Below, piece by piece: positions 44,333 through 52,696 of a DNA stretch of 64,000 nucleotides (its first letter is position 1; each line of letters opens with the position of its first letter). Position numbers and translations under genes: made by a program. Source of the DNA: Deinococcus ficus (GTDB lineage Bacteria > Deinococcota > Deinococci > Deinococcales > Deinococcaceae); NCBI RefSeq assembly GCF_003444775.1, contig NZ_CP021082.1:62001-126000 (forward strand). The letters run 5' to 3'. The notes beneath the pieces are model-generated. The model ran no database searches and was not told where the DNA came from. It was given only the letters and a program-made list of their open reading frames with translations.

Positions 44333-45388
44333 TCAGTTCACCGGAGCCGCCTTGCGGCGGCGCCTGGGCTGCCGGGGGATGGCGGATTCCCGCTCGATCA
44401 GCAGTGTGGGCACGGTGATGTTCCGCTGGGGGGGTTGACCGTTGATGCCGGCCAGCAGGGCGTCCAGCGCCTGGCGCGCCACCTCCGCGTAGTTGTGGTT
44501 GATGGTGGTCAGCCTCGGGGCCAGCACCTGTGCCACGAAGATGTCGTCGAACCCCACCAGTGACAGGTCCTGCGGGACGCGCAGCCCCCGTTCCCGCGCC
44601 GCCGTCAGGACGCCGGCGGCCACGAGGTCGTTGATGCACACCGCTGCGGTGGGCTGCGCCGGTGCCTGCAGCAGCCCCTGCAGCGCCTGCGCCCCGGCGT
44701 CGAGGGTCAGGCCGGTCAGCTGCTCCCATTCGGGATGTGGGGGCGCGCAGGCCTGGCGGTAGACCTCCAGTTTCTCGAGGCTGGTGGTGACGTCGAGCTG
44801 CCCGCCCAGGAAGGCGATGTCGGTGTGACCCTGCTGGTGCAGGTGGTCGATCAGGGCCTGCATGCCGCCCGCTTCGTCGGACCGGACGCTGGCGACGATG
44901 TTGACCTGAGGCAGGTCACCGTTGACCGCCACGATGGGCAGCCGGTCGGCGAGTTCCTGCATCAGGTGCAGGTCCTCGGCCAGGGGGGCCGGGTCGTTGG
45001 CCATCCCGCCCAGGAACAGCAGGCCGTCCACCTGCCGCTCGGCCAGGGTGTGCAGGTACGTGCGTTCCAGGGAGCGGGTGCTGATGGTGTTGCCGAGGAT
45101 GATGGTGTACCCGCGTTCGAAGGCGCCCACTTCCAGCTGCATGAAGATCTGCGCGAAGAAGGGGTTGACGATGTCGGGCAGGATGCAGCCGATGGTGTTG
45201 GAGCGGTGGTGGTACAGGGTCTGGGCCACGCGGTTGGGCCGGAAGCGCAGGTCCCGCATGGCGGTTTCCACGCGGGCGCGCAGGTCGTCGTTCACGGTGC
45301 TGTTGCCGTTCAGAACCCGGGAGACGGTGGAGACGGACACCTGCGCGTGGTGCGCGACGTCGTAGATGGTTGGGGCTTTCTTGCGGAT
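44333..45388 (-). CDS. LacI family transcriptional regulator
   Basis: This is a 351-aa repressor-type protein. Residues 5-60 form the LacI helix-turn-helix (TIYDVAHHAQVSVSTVSRVL, hinge RFRPNRVAQTLYHHRSNTIG). Residues ~62-345 form the periplasmic-binding-like effector domain (PDIVNPFFAQIFMQLEVGAF; then VCINDLVAAGVLTAARERGL; then LSLVGFDD). Promoter and operator evidence place transcription start close to 45415. The only usable start downstream is ATC at 45388 with AAGGGGG five bases upstream; no ATG, GTG or TTG lies in that interval. It is divergent from the galactoside operon and shares its operators, so it controls both. Confidence 0.85.
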   Translation of the reverse strand: MRKKAPTIYDVAHHAQVSVSTVSRVLNGNSTVNDDLRARVETAMRDLRFRPNRVAQTLYHHRSNTIGCILPDIVNPFFAQIFMQLEVGAFERGYTIILGNTISTRSLERTYLHTLAERQVDGLLFLGGMANDPAPLAEDLHLMQELADRLPIVAVNGDLPQVNIVASVRSDEAGGMQALIDHLHQQGHTDIAFLGGQLDVTTSLEKLEVYRQACAPPHPEWEQLTGLTLDAGAQALQGLLQAPAQPTAAVCINDLVAAGVLTAARERGLRVPQDLSLVGFDDIFVAQVLAPRLTTINHNYAEVARQALDALLAGINGQPPQRNITVPTLLIERESAIPRQPRRRRKAAPVN

Positions 45389-45400
45389 GATGTCCCCCTT

Positions 45401-45416
45401 GAGAAACCGGTTGCTC
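45401..45416. promoter_or_regulatory. LacI-family operator 1 (autoregulatory)
   Basis: GAGAAACCGGTTGCTC, centred on the AACCGGTT palindrome typical of LacI-family sites, overlaps the expected transcription start of the regulator gene. It recurs twice upstream of the importer gene. Confidence 0.8.
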
Positions 45417-45418
45417 GA

Positions 45419-45447
45419 AGTGTATGCTTCGGGGGTACAGCAGTCAA
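45419..45447 (-). promoter_or_regulatory. Promoter of the LacI-family gene
   Basis: On the minus strand TTGACT (45447-45442) and TACACT (45424-45419) are separated by exactly 17 bases. The operator at 45401-45416 begins two bases after the -10 box, so a bound repressor would block initiation. Confidence 0.7.
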
Positions 45448-45633
45448 ACAACCTCATGCGTGGTCGCCCGCGCACCGTTTCCGTGGTTTCCCGCAAGCCC
45501 TGGCCTTCGAGTTCAAGCCTGCTTTCCGTCGGCCTTTTTGGCACTGCACCAGCCCTTGCAACGCCTGACTGGTGCAGTGCCCCCCGCCCCGCCTGTGAAT
45601 GCAACAGGCCACTGGAGGCCTCTACACACACCT

Positions 45634-45649
45634 GAGAAACCGGTTGCTG
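45634..45649. promoter_or_regulatory. LacI-family operator 2
   Basis: GAGAAACCGGTTGCTG matches operator 1 in 15 of 16 positions. It lies 122 bases before the importer binding-protein gene. Confidence 0.8.
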
Positions 45650-45680
45650 ACGCTGAGTGTCCGGTCATAGCCCGCCGTTC

Positions 45681-45696
45681 GAGAAACCGGTTGCTC
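45681..45696. promoter_or_regulatory. LacI-family operator 3
   Basis: GAGAAACCGGTTGCTC is identical to operator 1. It is 47 bp from operator 2 and 75 bases before the importer gene. The two sites could bind one tetramer or bracket the promoter. Confidence 0.8.
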
Positions 45697-45770
45697 AACC
45701 CCTGAGCCCCACCCATCTGCCCTTAACTGCCCATTTGCGTTGGCCGTTCAGGCCCTGTTCAGGAGACGCT

Positions 45771-47042
45771 ATGAAGAAACTGTTCCTGCTGTCCGCCCTT
45801 GCCCTCGCCACCGCCGCCCACGCCCAGGGCAGCCTGTCCGGCACCGTCACCATCTGGTCCTGGGACGTGGCCGCCAAAGCGCTGCAGAGCACCGTGCCGG
45901 ACTTCAACAAGAAGTACCCCAACGTCAAGGTGAACGTGGTGGACCTGGGCAACCAGAACGTCTACGACCGCGGCCTGGCCGGCTGCGCGGCCGGTGGCGT
46001 GGACCTGCCGGACATCTACAGCATCGAGAACAACGAGGCCGAGGTGTTCTGGGCGCGCTTCCCGAACTGCTTTACCGACCTGAACACCCTGGGCGCCGAC
46101 AAACTCGCCAAGGCCTTCCCCGCCTTCAAATGGACCGAACTGACCGCCAACGGCAAACGCTATGCCATGCCCTGGGATTCCGGCCCCGTGGCCATGTTCT
46201 ACCGGCGTGACCTGTACCAGCAGGCGGGCATCAATCCCGCCAGCATCCGCACCTGGGACGACTTCATCGCGGCCGGCCGCAAACTGAACACCAAGTTCGG
46301 CAACAAGGTCAAGATGGCCACCATCGCCAACGGCCAGGACGACGAGTGGTTCCGCATGCTGGCCAACCAGAACGGCTGCTTCTACTTCGACAACGACGCC
46401 TCCCAGGTGACGATCGCGCGCCCCGGCTGCGTGACGGCGCTGACCACCATCAAGAAGCTCAATGACGCGGGCGTGCTCGCGGTCGGCGACTGGGGCGGTC
46501 AGATCACCAACATCAAGGCCGGCAAGACCGCCAGCGCCATGTTCGGCGCGTGGTACGAAGGCACCATCCGCACGAACGCCCCGGACCAGAAAGGCAAGTG
46601 GGGCGTGTACCTGATGCCCGCCAGCAAGGCCGGCGGCGTGCGCGCCGCCAACCTGGGGGGCAGCGCGCTGGCCATCCCCAGCAGCAGCAAGAACAAGGAA
46701 GCGGCCTTCGCCTTCTTGCAGCACGCCCTGGGCACCACGCAGGGGCAGGTGGCCATGCTCAAGTCCCAGGGCCTCGTGCCCAGCCTGCTGGCCGCCTCCA
46801 AGGACCCCTACGTCGCGCAGGGGCAGGCGTACTGGGGCAATCAGAAAGTCTGGCAGACCATCCTGGGCACCCTCGGTGACGTGCCCCAGGCGCGCGGCAC
46901 CCAGTACTTCCAGGACGCGCGGCAGGTGATGATCGTGGTGCAGGCCGACTACCTCAAGGGCAAGTACAAGACCGCCCAGGAGGCCCTGACCGACGCCGCC
47001 CGCAAGATCAGCTCCGCCACCGGCCTCCCGGTCGCCAAGTAA
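45771..47042 (+). CDS. ABC sugar importer, substrate-binding protein
   Basis: This 423-aa exported protein has a signal peptide MKKLFLLSALALATAAHA. The mature part is a family 1 solute-binding protein: VTIWSWDVAAKALQSTVPDF at the start, GVDLPDIYSIENNEAEVFWA, then MPWDSGPVAMFYRRDLYQQA and LGGSALAIPSSSKNKEAAFA. It captures the sugar outside the cell and delivers it to the two permeases just downstream. AGGAGA precedes the ATG. No ATP-binding protein gene is in the window, so a shared ATPase elsewhere (MsmK-like) must power it. Confidence 0.92.
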   Translation: MKKLFLLSALALATAAHAQGSLSGTVTIWSWDVAAKALQSTVPDFNKKYPNVKVNVVDLGNQNVYDRGLAGCAAGGVDLPDIYSIENNEAEVFWARFPNCFTDLNTLGADKLAKAFPAFKWTELTANGKRYAMPWDSGPVAMFYRRDLYQQAGINPASIRTWDDFIAAGRKLNTKFGNKVKMATIANGQDDEWFRMLANQNGCFYFDNDASQVTIARPGCVTALTTIKKLNDAGVLAVGDWGGQITNIKAGKTASAMFGAWYEGTIRTNAPDQKGKWGVYLMPASKAGGVRAANLGGSALAIPSSSKNKEAAFAFLQHALGTTQGQVAMLKSQGLVPSLLAASKDPYVAQGQAYWGNQKVWQTILGTLGDVPQARGTQYFQDARQVMIVVQADYLKGKYKTAQEALTDAARKISSATGLPVAK

Positions 47043-47120
47043 GCCGCGCCGCTGGCCGTCAATGCGCGGGGCGGGTGACCATGACCCGCCCCGCGCTGGC
47101 CGCGTCCCTGAGGTGAGTTC

Positions 47121-48014
47121 ATGACCACTGTTTCCGCGCCGCCCCGCCCCCGGCGCCGGCGCCGCCTGAGCGCGGCGCCCTACCTGTTCATCCTGCCGTA
47201 CCTGCTGATCTTTCTGACCTTCTGGGCGTGGCCGATCATCAGTTCCTTCCTGCTGAGCTTCAAAGACGCCCGGCTGGGCGCGGGCGCCCCGTGGAGCACA
47301 GCCAACTGGACGCGGCTGGTCGGCGACGACTTCTTCCGCACGGCCCTGAAAAACACGCTGCTGATCCTGGTGATTCAGGTGCCGTCCATGCTGATGCTGG
47401 CCACCGGCCTGGCCGTGGCCCTGAACAGCCGCCTGCTGCGCGCCCGGGGCCTGTTCCGCTTCGCGTTCTTCGCGCCGCTGGTGGTGGGCACGGTGGCGTA
47501 CTCGGCCGTGTTCCGCCTGCTGTTCAACACCGACTTCGGCATGGTGAACCGCGCCCTGACCGGGCTGGGCCTGCCGGCCGTGGACTGGCTGAACCAGCCG
47601 GGCCCGGCCATGGCCGTCCTGATTCTGGCGCTCACGTGGCGCTGGACCGGCTACAACGCCATCATTCTGCTCGCCGGACTTCAGGGCATCCGGGAGGAGC
47701 TGTATGAGGCGGCCTCCCTGGACGGCGCCACGCCCTGGCAGCAGTTCTGGAAGATTACCGTGCCCCTGCTGCGGCCCAGCCTGCTGTTCTGCCTGGTCCT
47801 GAGTGTGATCGGCACGCTGCAGCTGTTCACCGAACCGGCCCTGATCACCAACAGCGGCCCCGGCAACGCCACCATGACGCTGGGCACCTACCTGTACCAG
47901 CAGGGCTTCCGCAGCTTCAACTTCGGGTACGCCAGCGCCATCGCCTACAGCGTGGCGGCCCTGGCCGCCGTGGTGAGCCTGGTGCAGCTGCGCCTGTTCG
48001 GGAGGGAGTCATGA
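47121..48014 (+). CDS. ABC sugar importer, permease (MalF-type)
   Basis: This 297-aa membrane protein has about six hydrophobic helices (first YLFILPYLLIFLTFWAWPII). The EAA motif that contacts the ATPase is present as ELYEAASLDGATPWQQFWKIT. It forms the importer channel with the next protein. Its stop overlaps the next start as ATGA, so the two are translated together. Confidence 0.93.
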   Translation: MTTVSAPPRPRRRRRLSAAPYLFILPYLLIFLTFWAWPIISSFLLSFKDARLGAGAPWSTANWTRLVGDDFFRTALKNTLLILVIQVPSMLMLATGLAVALNSRLLRARGLFRFAFFAPLVVGTVAYSAVFRLLFNTDFGMVNRALTGLGLPAVDWLNQPGPAMAVLILALTWRWTGYNAIILLAGLQGIREELYEAASLDGATPWQQFWKITVPLLRPSLLFCLVLSVIGTLQLFTEPALITNSGPGNATMTLGTYLYQQGFRSFNFGYASAIAYSVAALAAVVSLVQLRLFGRES

Positions 48015-48898
48015 CCGTTCAGACCCAGCCGCCCACCGCGGAACTGGCCCGCCTCTCGGCCCGCCGCGCGCAGTCGCGCCGGCTGGGCAGCTCCGTGCTG
48101 CTGCACGCTGCCCTGATTCCGCTCGCCCTGCTGTTTCTGGCGCCGCTGTACCTGATGGTGGTGTTCAGCACCCACCCGGAAACGGCGATCTTCAGTCCCG
48201 CGCCCCCGCTGGCGCCGGGCGGCGCGTTCCGCGAGAACTTCCAGCAGTTGCAGGCCGACACGAACTTCCTGCGCACCCTGCTCAACAGCGTGGTGATCGC
48301 CTCGGTCTACACGGCCGTGAGCATGCTGCTGACCAGCATGGCCGGATACGCCTTCTCGAAATTCAACTTTGCCGGGCGCAACGTGCTGTTCGGCCTGATT
48401 CTGGCCACGCTGACCATTCCCAGTTTCGTGACGATCATTCCGCAGTTCATCCTGGTGGCCCGCGACCTGCACCTGAGCAACACCTACTGGGCGGTCATTC
48501 TGCCCACCCTGGCCAACACCATCGGCATCTTCTACATGCGGCAGGCCTTCCAGACCGTGCCGGACGACCTGCTGCACGCCGCGCGCATCGACGGCGCCAG
48601 CGAGTGGCGCACCTTCTGGCAGGTGGCCCTGCCGGTCGTCCGCCCGGCCCTGGCGGCCCTGGCCATCCTGCTGTTCCTGGCCAGCTGGAACGACTACCTG
48701 TGGCCGCTGATCGTCCTCACCCAGAAAGACAGCTACACCATGCCCGTCGCCCTGGGCACCCTGGTGGGCCTCACGCGCGTGTCGTGGGGCGCCCTGATGG
48801 TCGGCACGACCATCGCCACCCTGCCGTTCCTGGCCCTGTTCCTGGCCCTGCAGCGCCACTTCGTGGCGGGCATCGCCGGCGGCGCGGTCAAGGACTGA
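48011..48898 (+). CDS. ABC sugar importer, permease (MalG-type)
   Basis: This 295-aa membrane protein has about six helices and an EAA-type loop (DLLHAARIDGASEWRTFWQV). The first helix (HAALIPLALLFLAPLYLMVV) and the C-terminal tail agree with MalG-class permeases. It starts within the stop of the partner permease. It is followed after 29 bases by the beta-galactosidase gene, which suggests the importer carries galactosides. Confidence 0.93.
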   Translation: MTVQTQPPTAELARLSARRAQSRRLGSSVLLHAALIPLALLFLAPLYLMVVFSTHPETAIFSPAPPLAPGGAFRENFQQLQADTNFLRTLLNSVVIASVYTAVSMLLTSMAGYAFSKFNFAGRNVLFGLILATLTIPSFVTIIPQFILVARDLHLSNTYWAVILPTLANTIGIFYMRQAFQTVPDDLLHAARIDGASEWRTFWQVALPVVRPALAALAILLFLASWNDYLWPLIVLTQKDSYTMPVALGTLVGLTRVSWGALMVGTTIATLPFLALFLALQRHFVAGIAGGAVKD

Positions 48899-48927
48899 CC
48901 TTCGTTCTCTTTAGCAAAGGACTTCCC

Positions 48928-50997
48928 ATGTTCGAGATCCAGCCCTTTGGCGGCATCATTTACGGCGCGGACTACAACCCGGAGCAGTGGCCCCGCGACA
49001 CCTGGCGTGACGACGCCCGGCTCATGAACGAGGCCGGCGTGAACCTCGTGTCCCTGGGCATCTTCTCCTGGGCGCACCTGGAACCCCGTCCGGGCGAATA
49101 CGACTTCACGTGGCTGGACGAGGTGATGGACCTGCTGCACGAGCACGGGATCAACGTCAACCTCGCCACCGCCACCGCCTCCCCGCCACCCTGGCTGTCC
49201 CTGAAATACCCGGACTCCAGACCCGTCACAGCCGACGGCGTGCGGCTGGAGGTGGGCGCGCGGCAGCTGTACTGCCCGAGCCACCAGCCGTTCCGGGCGC
49301 ACGCGCGGCAGCTCGTCGAGCAGATCGCGCAGCGGTACGGGCCGCACCCGGCCCTGAAGCTCTGGCACATCAACAACGAGTACGGCTGCCACGTGGACCA
49401 GTGCTTCTGCGCCCTGTGCGCCGAGGCGTTCCGGGCGTGGCTGCAGGGCAAGTACCACACGCTCGACGCCCTGAATGACGCGTGGGGCACCGCGTTCTGG
49501 AGCCAGCGGTACGGCGACTGGGCCGAGATCCAGCCGCCCCGCCGGGCGCCCACCTTCGCCAATCCCACGCAGCAGCTCGACTGGCGGCGCTTCAGCAGCG
49601 ACAACATCCTGGAGCTCTACCGCATGGAAGCGGGCGTGGTGCGGGCCGTCACGCCCCACATTCCCGTGACCACCAACTTCCTGGGCTTCATTCCCGGGCT
49701 GGACTACTTCAAATGGGCGCAGGAGGAGGACGTGGTGTCCCTGGACGCCTACCCGGACCCGGCGGGCCCCCACCCGCACCTGGAAGCGGGCATGAGTTAC
49801 GACATGATGCGCTCCCTGCGCGGCGGGCAGCGCTGGATCCTGATGGAGCAGGCGCCCAGCGCCGTGAACTGGCGGCCCTACAACGCCCCCAAGCGGCCCG
49901 GGCTGATGCGCATGCTCAACCACCAGGCGCTGGCCCACGGGGCGAGCGGGCTGATGTTCTTCCAGTGGCGGGCCTCCCGGGCCGGCGCGGAAAAATTCCA
50001 CAGCGGCATGGTGCAGCACGTGGGCCCAGCCCGCTCCCGCGTGTGGGAGGAGATCCGGTCACTCGGCCAGGAGCTGCGGACCCTGACCCGGCTGACGGGG
50101 GCGCAGGTGCCGGCGCGCGCCGCGATCATGTTCGACTGGAACAGCTGGTGGGCGCTGAACGTGGACAGCAAACCGGCGGTGTTGCCGCTGCTGCCCCTGG
50201 TGCAGAAGTGGTACGCGGCGCTGCGCAGCCTGGGCCAGAACGTGGATTTCGTGCATCCGGACGGCGACCTTCAAGGCTACGACCTCGTGGTCATGCCCAA
50301 CCAGTACCTGCTGGCCCAGGGCAGCGCCCAGAACATCCGCCAGTTCGTGGACGGCGGGGGAACGCTCGTCACGGGCTTTTTCAGCGGCATCGTGGACGAG
50401 CACGAGCACATTCAACTCGGCGGCTACCCGGCCCTTCTCACGGACGTGCTGGGCCTGTGGGTGGAGGAATGGGTGGTGCTGCCGCCCGGTGAGCACAACC
50501 GCGTGCGCTTCGGCGCCCAGGGCGAAGCCCACGACGTGCTGCACTGGGCCGAAGTCATTCACCCGGAAGGCGCCGAGACGCTCGCGACCTTCGAGCAGGA
50601 CTTCATCGCCGGCCAGCCGGCCGTGACCCGGCACGGCTACGGGGCGGGACGCGCGTACTACGTCGGGGGCGACCTGCCTCAGGCCGCGCTGGCCCAGGTG
50701 TTCGAGGAGGCGCTGACCCACGCGGGCGTCCCCACCTGCCGCCTGCCCGACACGGTGAGCCTCTCCGTCTCCCGGCTGGGTGGCCGCTCGGTTCTGCACC
50801 TCCTCAACGCCCATCCCACGCAGGCCCTGGCGGTCACCCTGCCCGCCGGTGGCGTGCACTTCGAGGACGGCCGCCCGGCCGCACCTTCACTCACGCTGCC
50901 GCCCTACGGCGTGACCCTCATCGAATTCGAAGGCGAGGTGGCGCTTGATGAGCTGCAGCTCACGCAGGCGCCCGCGGCCCTGACGCTGAGCCACTAG
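48928..50997 (+). CDS. beta-galactosidase, glycoside hydrolase family 42
   Basis: This 689-aa cytoplasmic enzyme hydrolyses terminal beta-galactosides such as lactose. The N-terminal (beta/alpha)8 domain begins [20 protein letters not shown], the family start. The acid/base is Glu151 in HINNEYGCH and the nucleophile is Glu307 in [13 protein letters not shown] cysteine cluster (CFCALC, ~159-164, with an earlier Cys) fits the structural zinc site of GH42. A trimerisation domain and a small beta C-terminal domain follow. The ATG at 48928 has a modest AAAGGA. It sits in one operon with the importer and the alpha-galactosidase. Confidence 0.93.
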   Translation: MFEIQPFGGIIYGADYNPEQWPRDTWRDDARLMNEAGVNLVSLGIFSWAHLEPRPGEYDFTWLDEVMDLLHEHGINVNLATATASPPPWLSLKYPDSRPVTADGVRLEVGARQLYCPSHQPFRAHARQLVEQIAQRYGPHPALKLWHINNEYGCHVDQCFCALCAEAFRAWLQGKYHTLDALNDAWGTAFWSQRYGDWAEIQPPRRAPTFANPTQQLDWRRFSSDNILELYRMEAGVVRAVTPHIPVTTNFLGFIPGLDYFKWAQEEDVVSLDAYPDPAGPHPHLEAGMSYDMMRSLRGGQRWILMEQAPSAVNWRPYNAPKRPGLMRMLNHQALAHGASGLMFFQWRASRAGAEKFHSGMVQHVGPARSRVWEEIRSLGQELRTLTRLTGAQVPARAAIMFDWNSWWALNVDSKPAVLPLLPLVQKWYAALRSLGQNVDFVHPDGDLQGYDLVVMPNQYLLAQGSAQNIRQFVDGGGTLVTGFFSGIVDEHEHIQLGGYPALLTDVLGLWVEEWVVLPPGEHNRVRFGAQGEAHDVLHWAEVIHPEGAETLATFEQDFIAGQPAVTRHGYGAGRAYYVGGDLPQAALAQVFEEALTHAGVPTCRLPDTVSLSVSRLGGRSVLHLLNAHPTQALAVTLPAGGVHFEDGRPAAPSLTLPPYGVTLIEFEGEVALDELQLTQAPAALTLSH

Positions 50998-51052
50998 CCC
51001 CAGAGACGCGCCCTGCCGCTGCCGCCCCCTTTCCCTGCCCCGGAGTTTTCCC

Positions 51053-52597
51053 ATGACCTCTCCCCATACCTGGACCCTGCCGGTGCACCCCAGCGCCGTG
51101 CAGGTCCTCACCAACGGCTACCAGTCCTGGAGCGAAGCCGAGCTCCGGCCCCTCACCGATCTTCAGGCCCGCGCCGCCTACCAATGGATGCTTGACCAGG
51201 GTCAGGATCCGGCCTTCGCCCCCACCGGTGAGGCGGGCGTCTGGCGCAGCCACACCCTGATCGCCCTGATTCGCGAGGACGGCAGCGGCTGGGTGGGCTG
51301 CCTGATGAACGCCCGGCGCACCTTCGCGCACTGGGAAGCGCGCGCCGACGGCAACCACGTCACCCTGACCTGCACCCTGGAGGGGCCCGCGGCGCCCGTG
51401 ACCTTAGAAGACACCGCGGACGTGCTGGGCACCCTGGAAGCGCTCAGCGCCCGGCTGGCCCGGAACATGGCCGCCCGCACGCCCCCACCCCTGCGGGTGT
51501 GGTGCTCCTGGTACAGCTACTACCGGAGCGTCACGATGGCGGACATGCTGGACAACGCCCGCCAGGCGCGTGACGCCGGCCTGCCGTTCGACGTCTTTCA
51601 GCTGGACGACGGCTTTCAGGCCGACCTGGGCGACTGGTTTGAGCCCAGCGCCGGGTTCGGCGGCCACGCCCGTGACCTGCCCGGCGCCCTGCAGGCCCTG
51701 GGCTTCCGCGCGGGCCTGTGGCTGGCGCCCTTCCTGGTCGGCCCCCGCTCCCGGCTGCGGGCCGAGCATCCCGAGTGGCTGCTGCAGGCCGAGGACGGCA
51801 CGCCAATGCTTCTGGGCGACAACTGGGGCGGCCCGTATCACGCCCTCGACACCACGCACCCGGACGCGCTGGCGTGGCTGCGCACCCTCGCGGCCACCTG
51901 CCGCGAGTGGGGCTACGACTACCTGAAGGTGGATTTCCTGTATGCCGCCGCCCACCCAGGTCGGCGGCACGACCCGGCCGTCAGCCGGGCCGAGGCCTAC
52001 CGGATGGGGCTGCAGGCGCTGCGCGACGGGTTCGGGGACGACGGGTTCCTGCTGGCGTGCGGGGCGCCACTGGCGCAGAGCATCGGCCTGGTGGACGCCA
52101 TGCGCACCGGGCCGGACGTGGCGCCCCTCTGGGATGAGGAAACGCGCCGGGTCCGGCTGGGCGACGCGGCCGGACCCAGCACCCGCAACGCGCTGCACAC
52201 GGCCCTGTCACGCTGGTACCAGCACACCTGGTACCAGCCGGACCCGGACGTGATGATCGCGCGGCGTGAGCAGAGCCTGCTGAACGACCATGAGCGCGGC
52301 GCCCTGCTCGGGCTGCTGGACGTGATCGGGGGCCTGCGTGCGAGCAGTGATCCCATCCACCTGCTCGACCAGGCTGGCCTGGAGTTGCTGCGGCGCAGCC
52401 TGAACATCAGCACGCCGGACCGGCCCCGCGGCCTGACCCGGCAGTGGGGCGGCGCGGTCACGCACTTCACACGCGGCACCTTCAACCTGATGGACCGCCG
52501 GGTGGGGGACCACCCGCCCCACAGCTTCACGGCAGGGCCAGAGGGACATGGGCAGGACACCGGGCAACCGGCCGAGCCGGTCCTGGCCCGCTCTTGA
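51053..52597 (+). CDS. alpha-galactosidase, glycoside hydrolase family 36 (melibiase)
   Basis: This is a 514-aa cytoplasmic enzyme. A shortened N-terminal beta domain (~1-140) includes [10 protein letters not shown], typical of GH36. The barrel carries [14 protein letters not shown], the nucleophile Asp294 in [12 protein letters not shown] and the acid/base Asp355 in [12 protein letters not shown] small C-terminal beta domain ends the protein. At 514 residues it is shorter than the 700-plus of many GH36 enzymes and resembles the compact archaeal/thermophile forms. It should cut melibiose- or raffinose-type alpha-galactosides, complementing the beta-galactosidase before it. Confidence 0.88.
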   Translation: MTSPHTWTLPVHPSAVQVLTNGYQSWSEAELRPLTDLQARAAYQWMLDQGQDPAFAPTGEAGVWRSHTLIALIREDGSGWVGCLMNARRTFAHWEARADGNHVTLTCTLEGPAAPVTLEDTADVLGTLEALSARLARNMAARTPPPLRVWCSWYSYYRSVTMADMLDNARQARDAGLPFDVFQLDDGFQADLGDWFEPSAGFGGHARDLPGALQALGFRAGLWLAPFLVGPRSRLRAEHPEWLLQAEDGTPMLLGDNWGGPYHALDTTHPDALAWLRTLAATCREWGYDYLKVDFLYAAAHPGRRHDPAVSRAEAYRMGLQALRDGFGDDGFLLACGAPLAQSIGLVDAMRTGPDVAPLWDEETRRVRLGDAAGPSTRNALHTALSRWYQHTWYQPDPDVMIARREQSLLNDHERGALLGLLDVIGGLRASSDPIHLLDQAGLELLRRSLNISTPDRPRGLTRQWGGAVTHFTRGTFNLMDRRVGDHPPHSFTAGPEGHGQDTGQPAEPVLARS

Positions 52598-52696
52598 ACG
52601 GTGTGCTTCACTCCCGGTCGGCCCCCTGATCCGCGCGCCCGGTGACCGGGGGACACCCCGCGCCTGGACCCGTGCCGGGACGGGCAGGCGCTGAGG

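Noticed and set aside
45389..45631. Longer LacI N-terminus starting upstream of the operator
   Set aside because: The promoter and operator lie within this stretch, and the added residues do not belong to the LacI fold.
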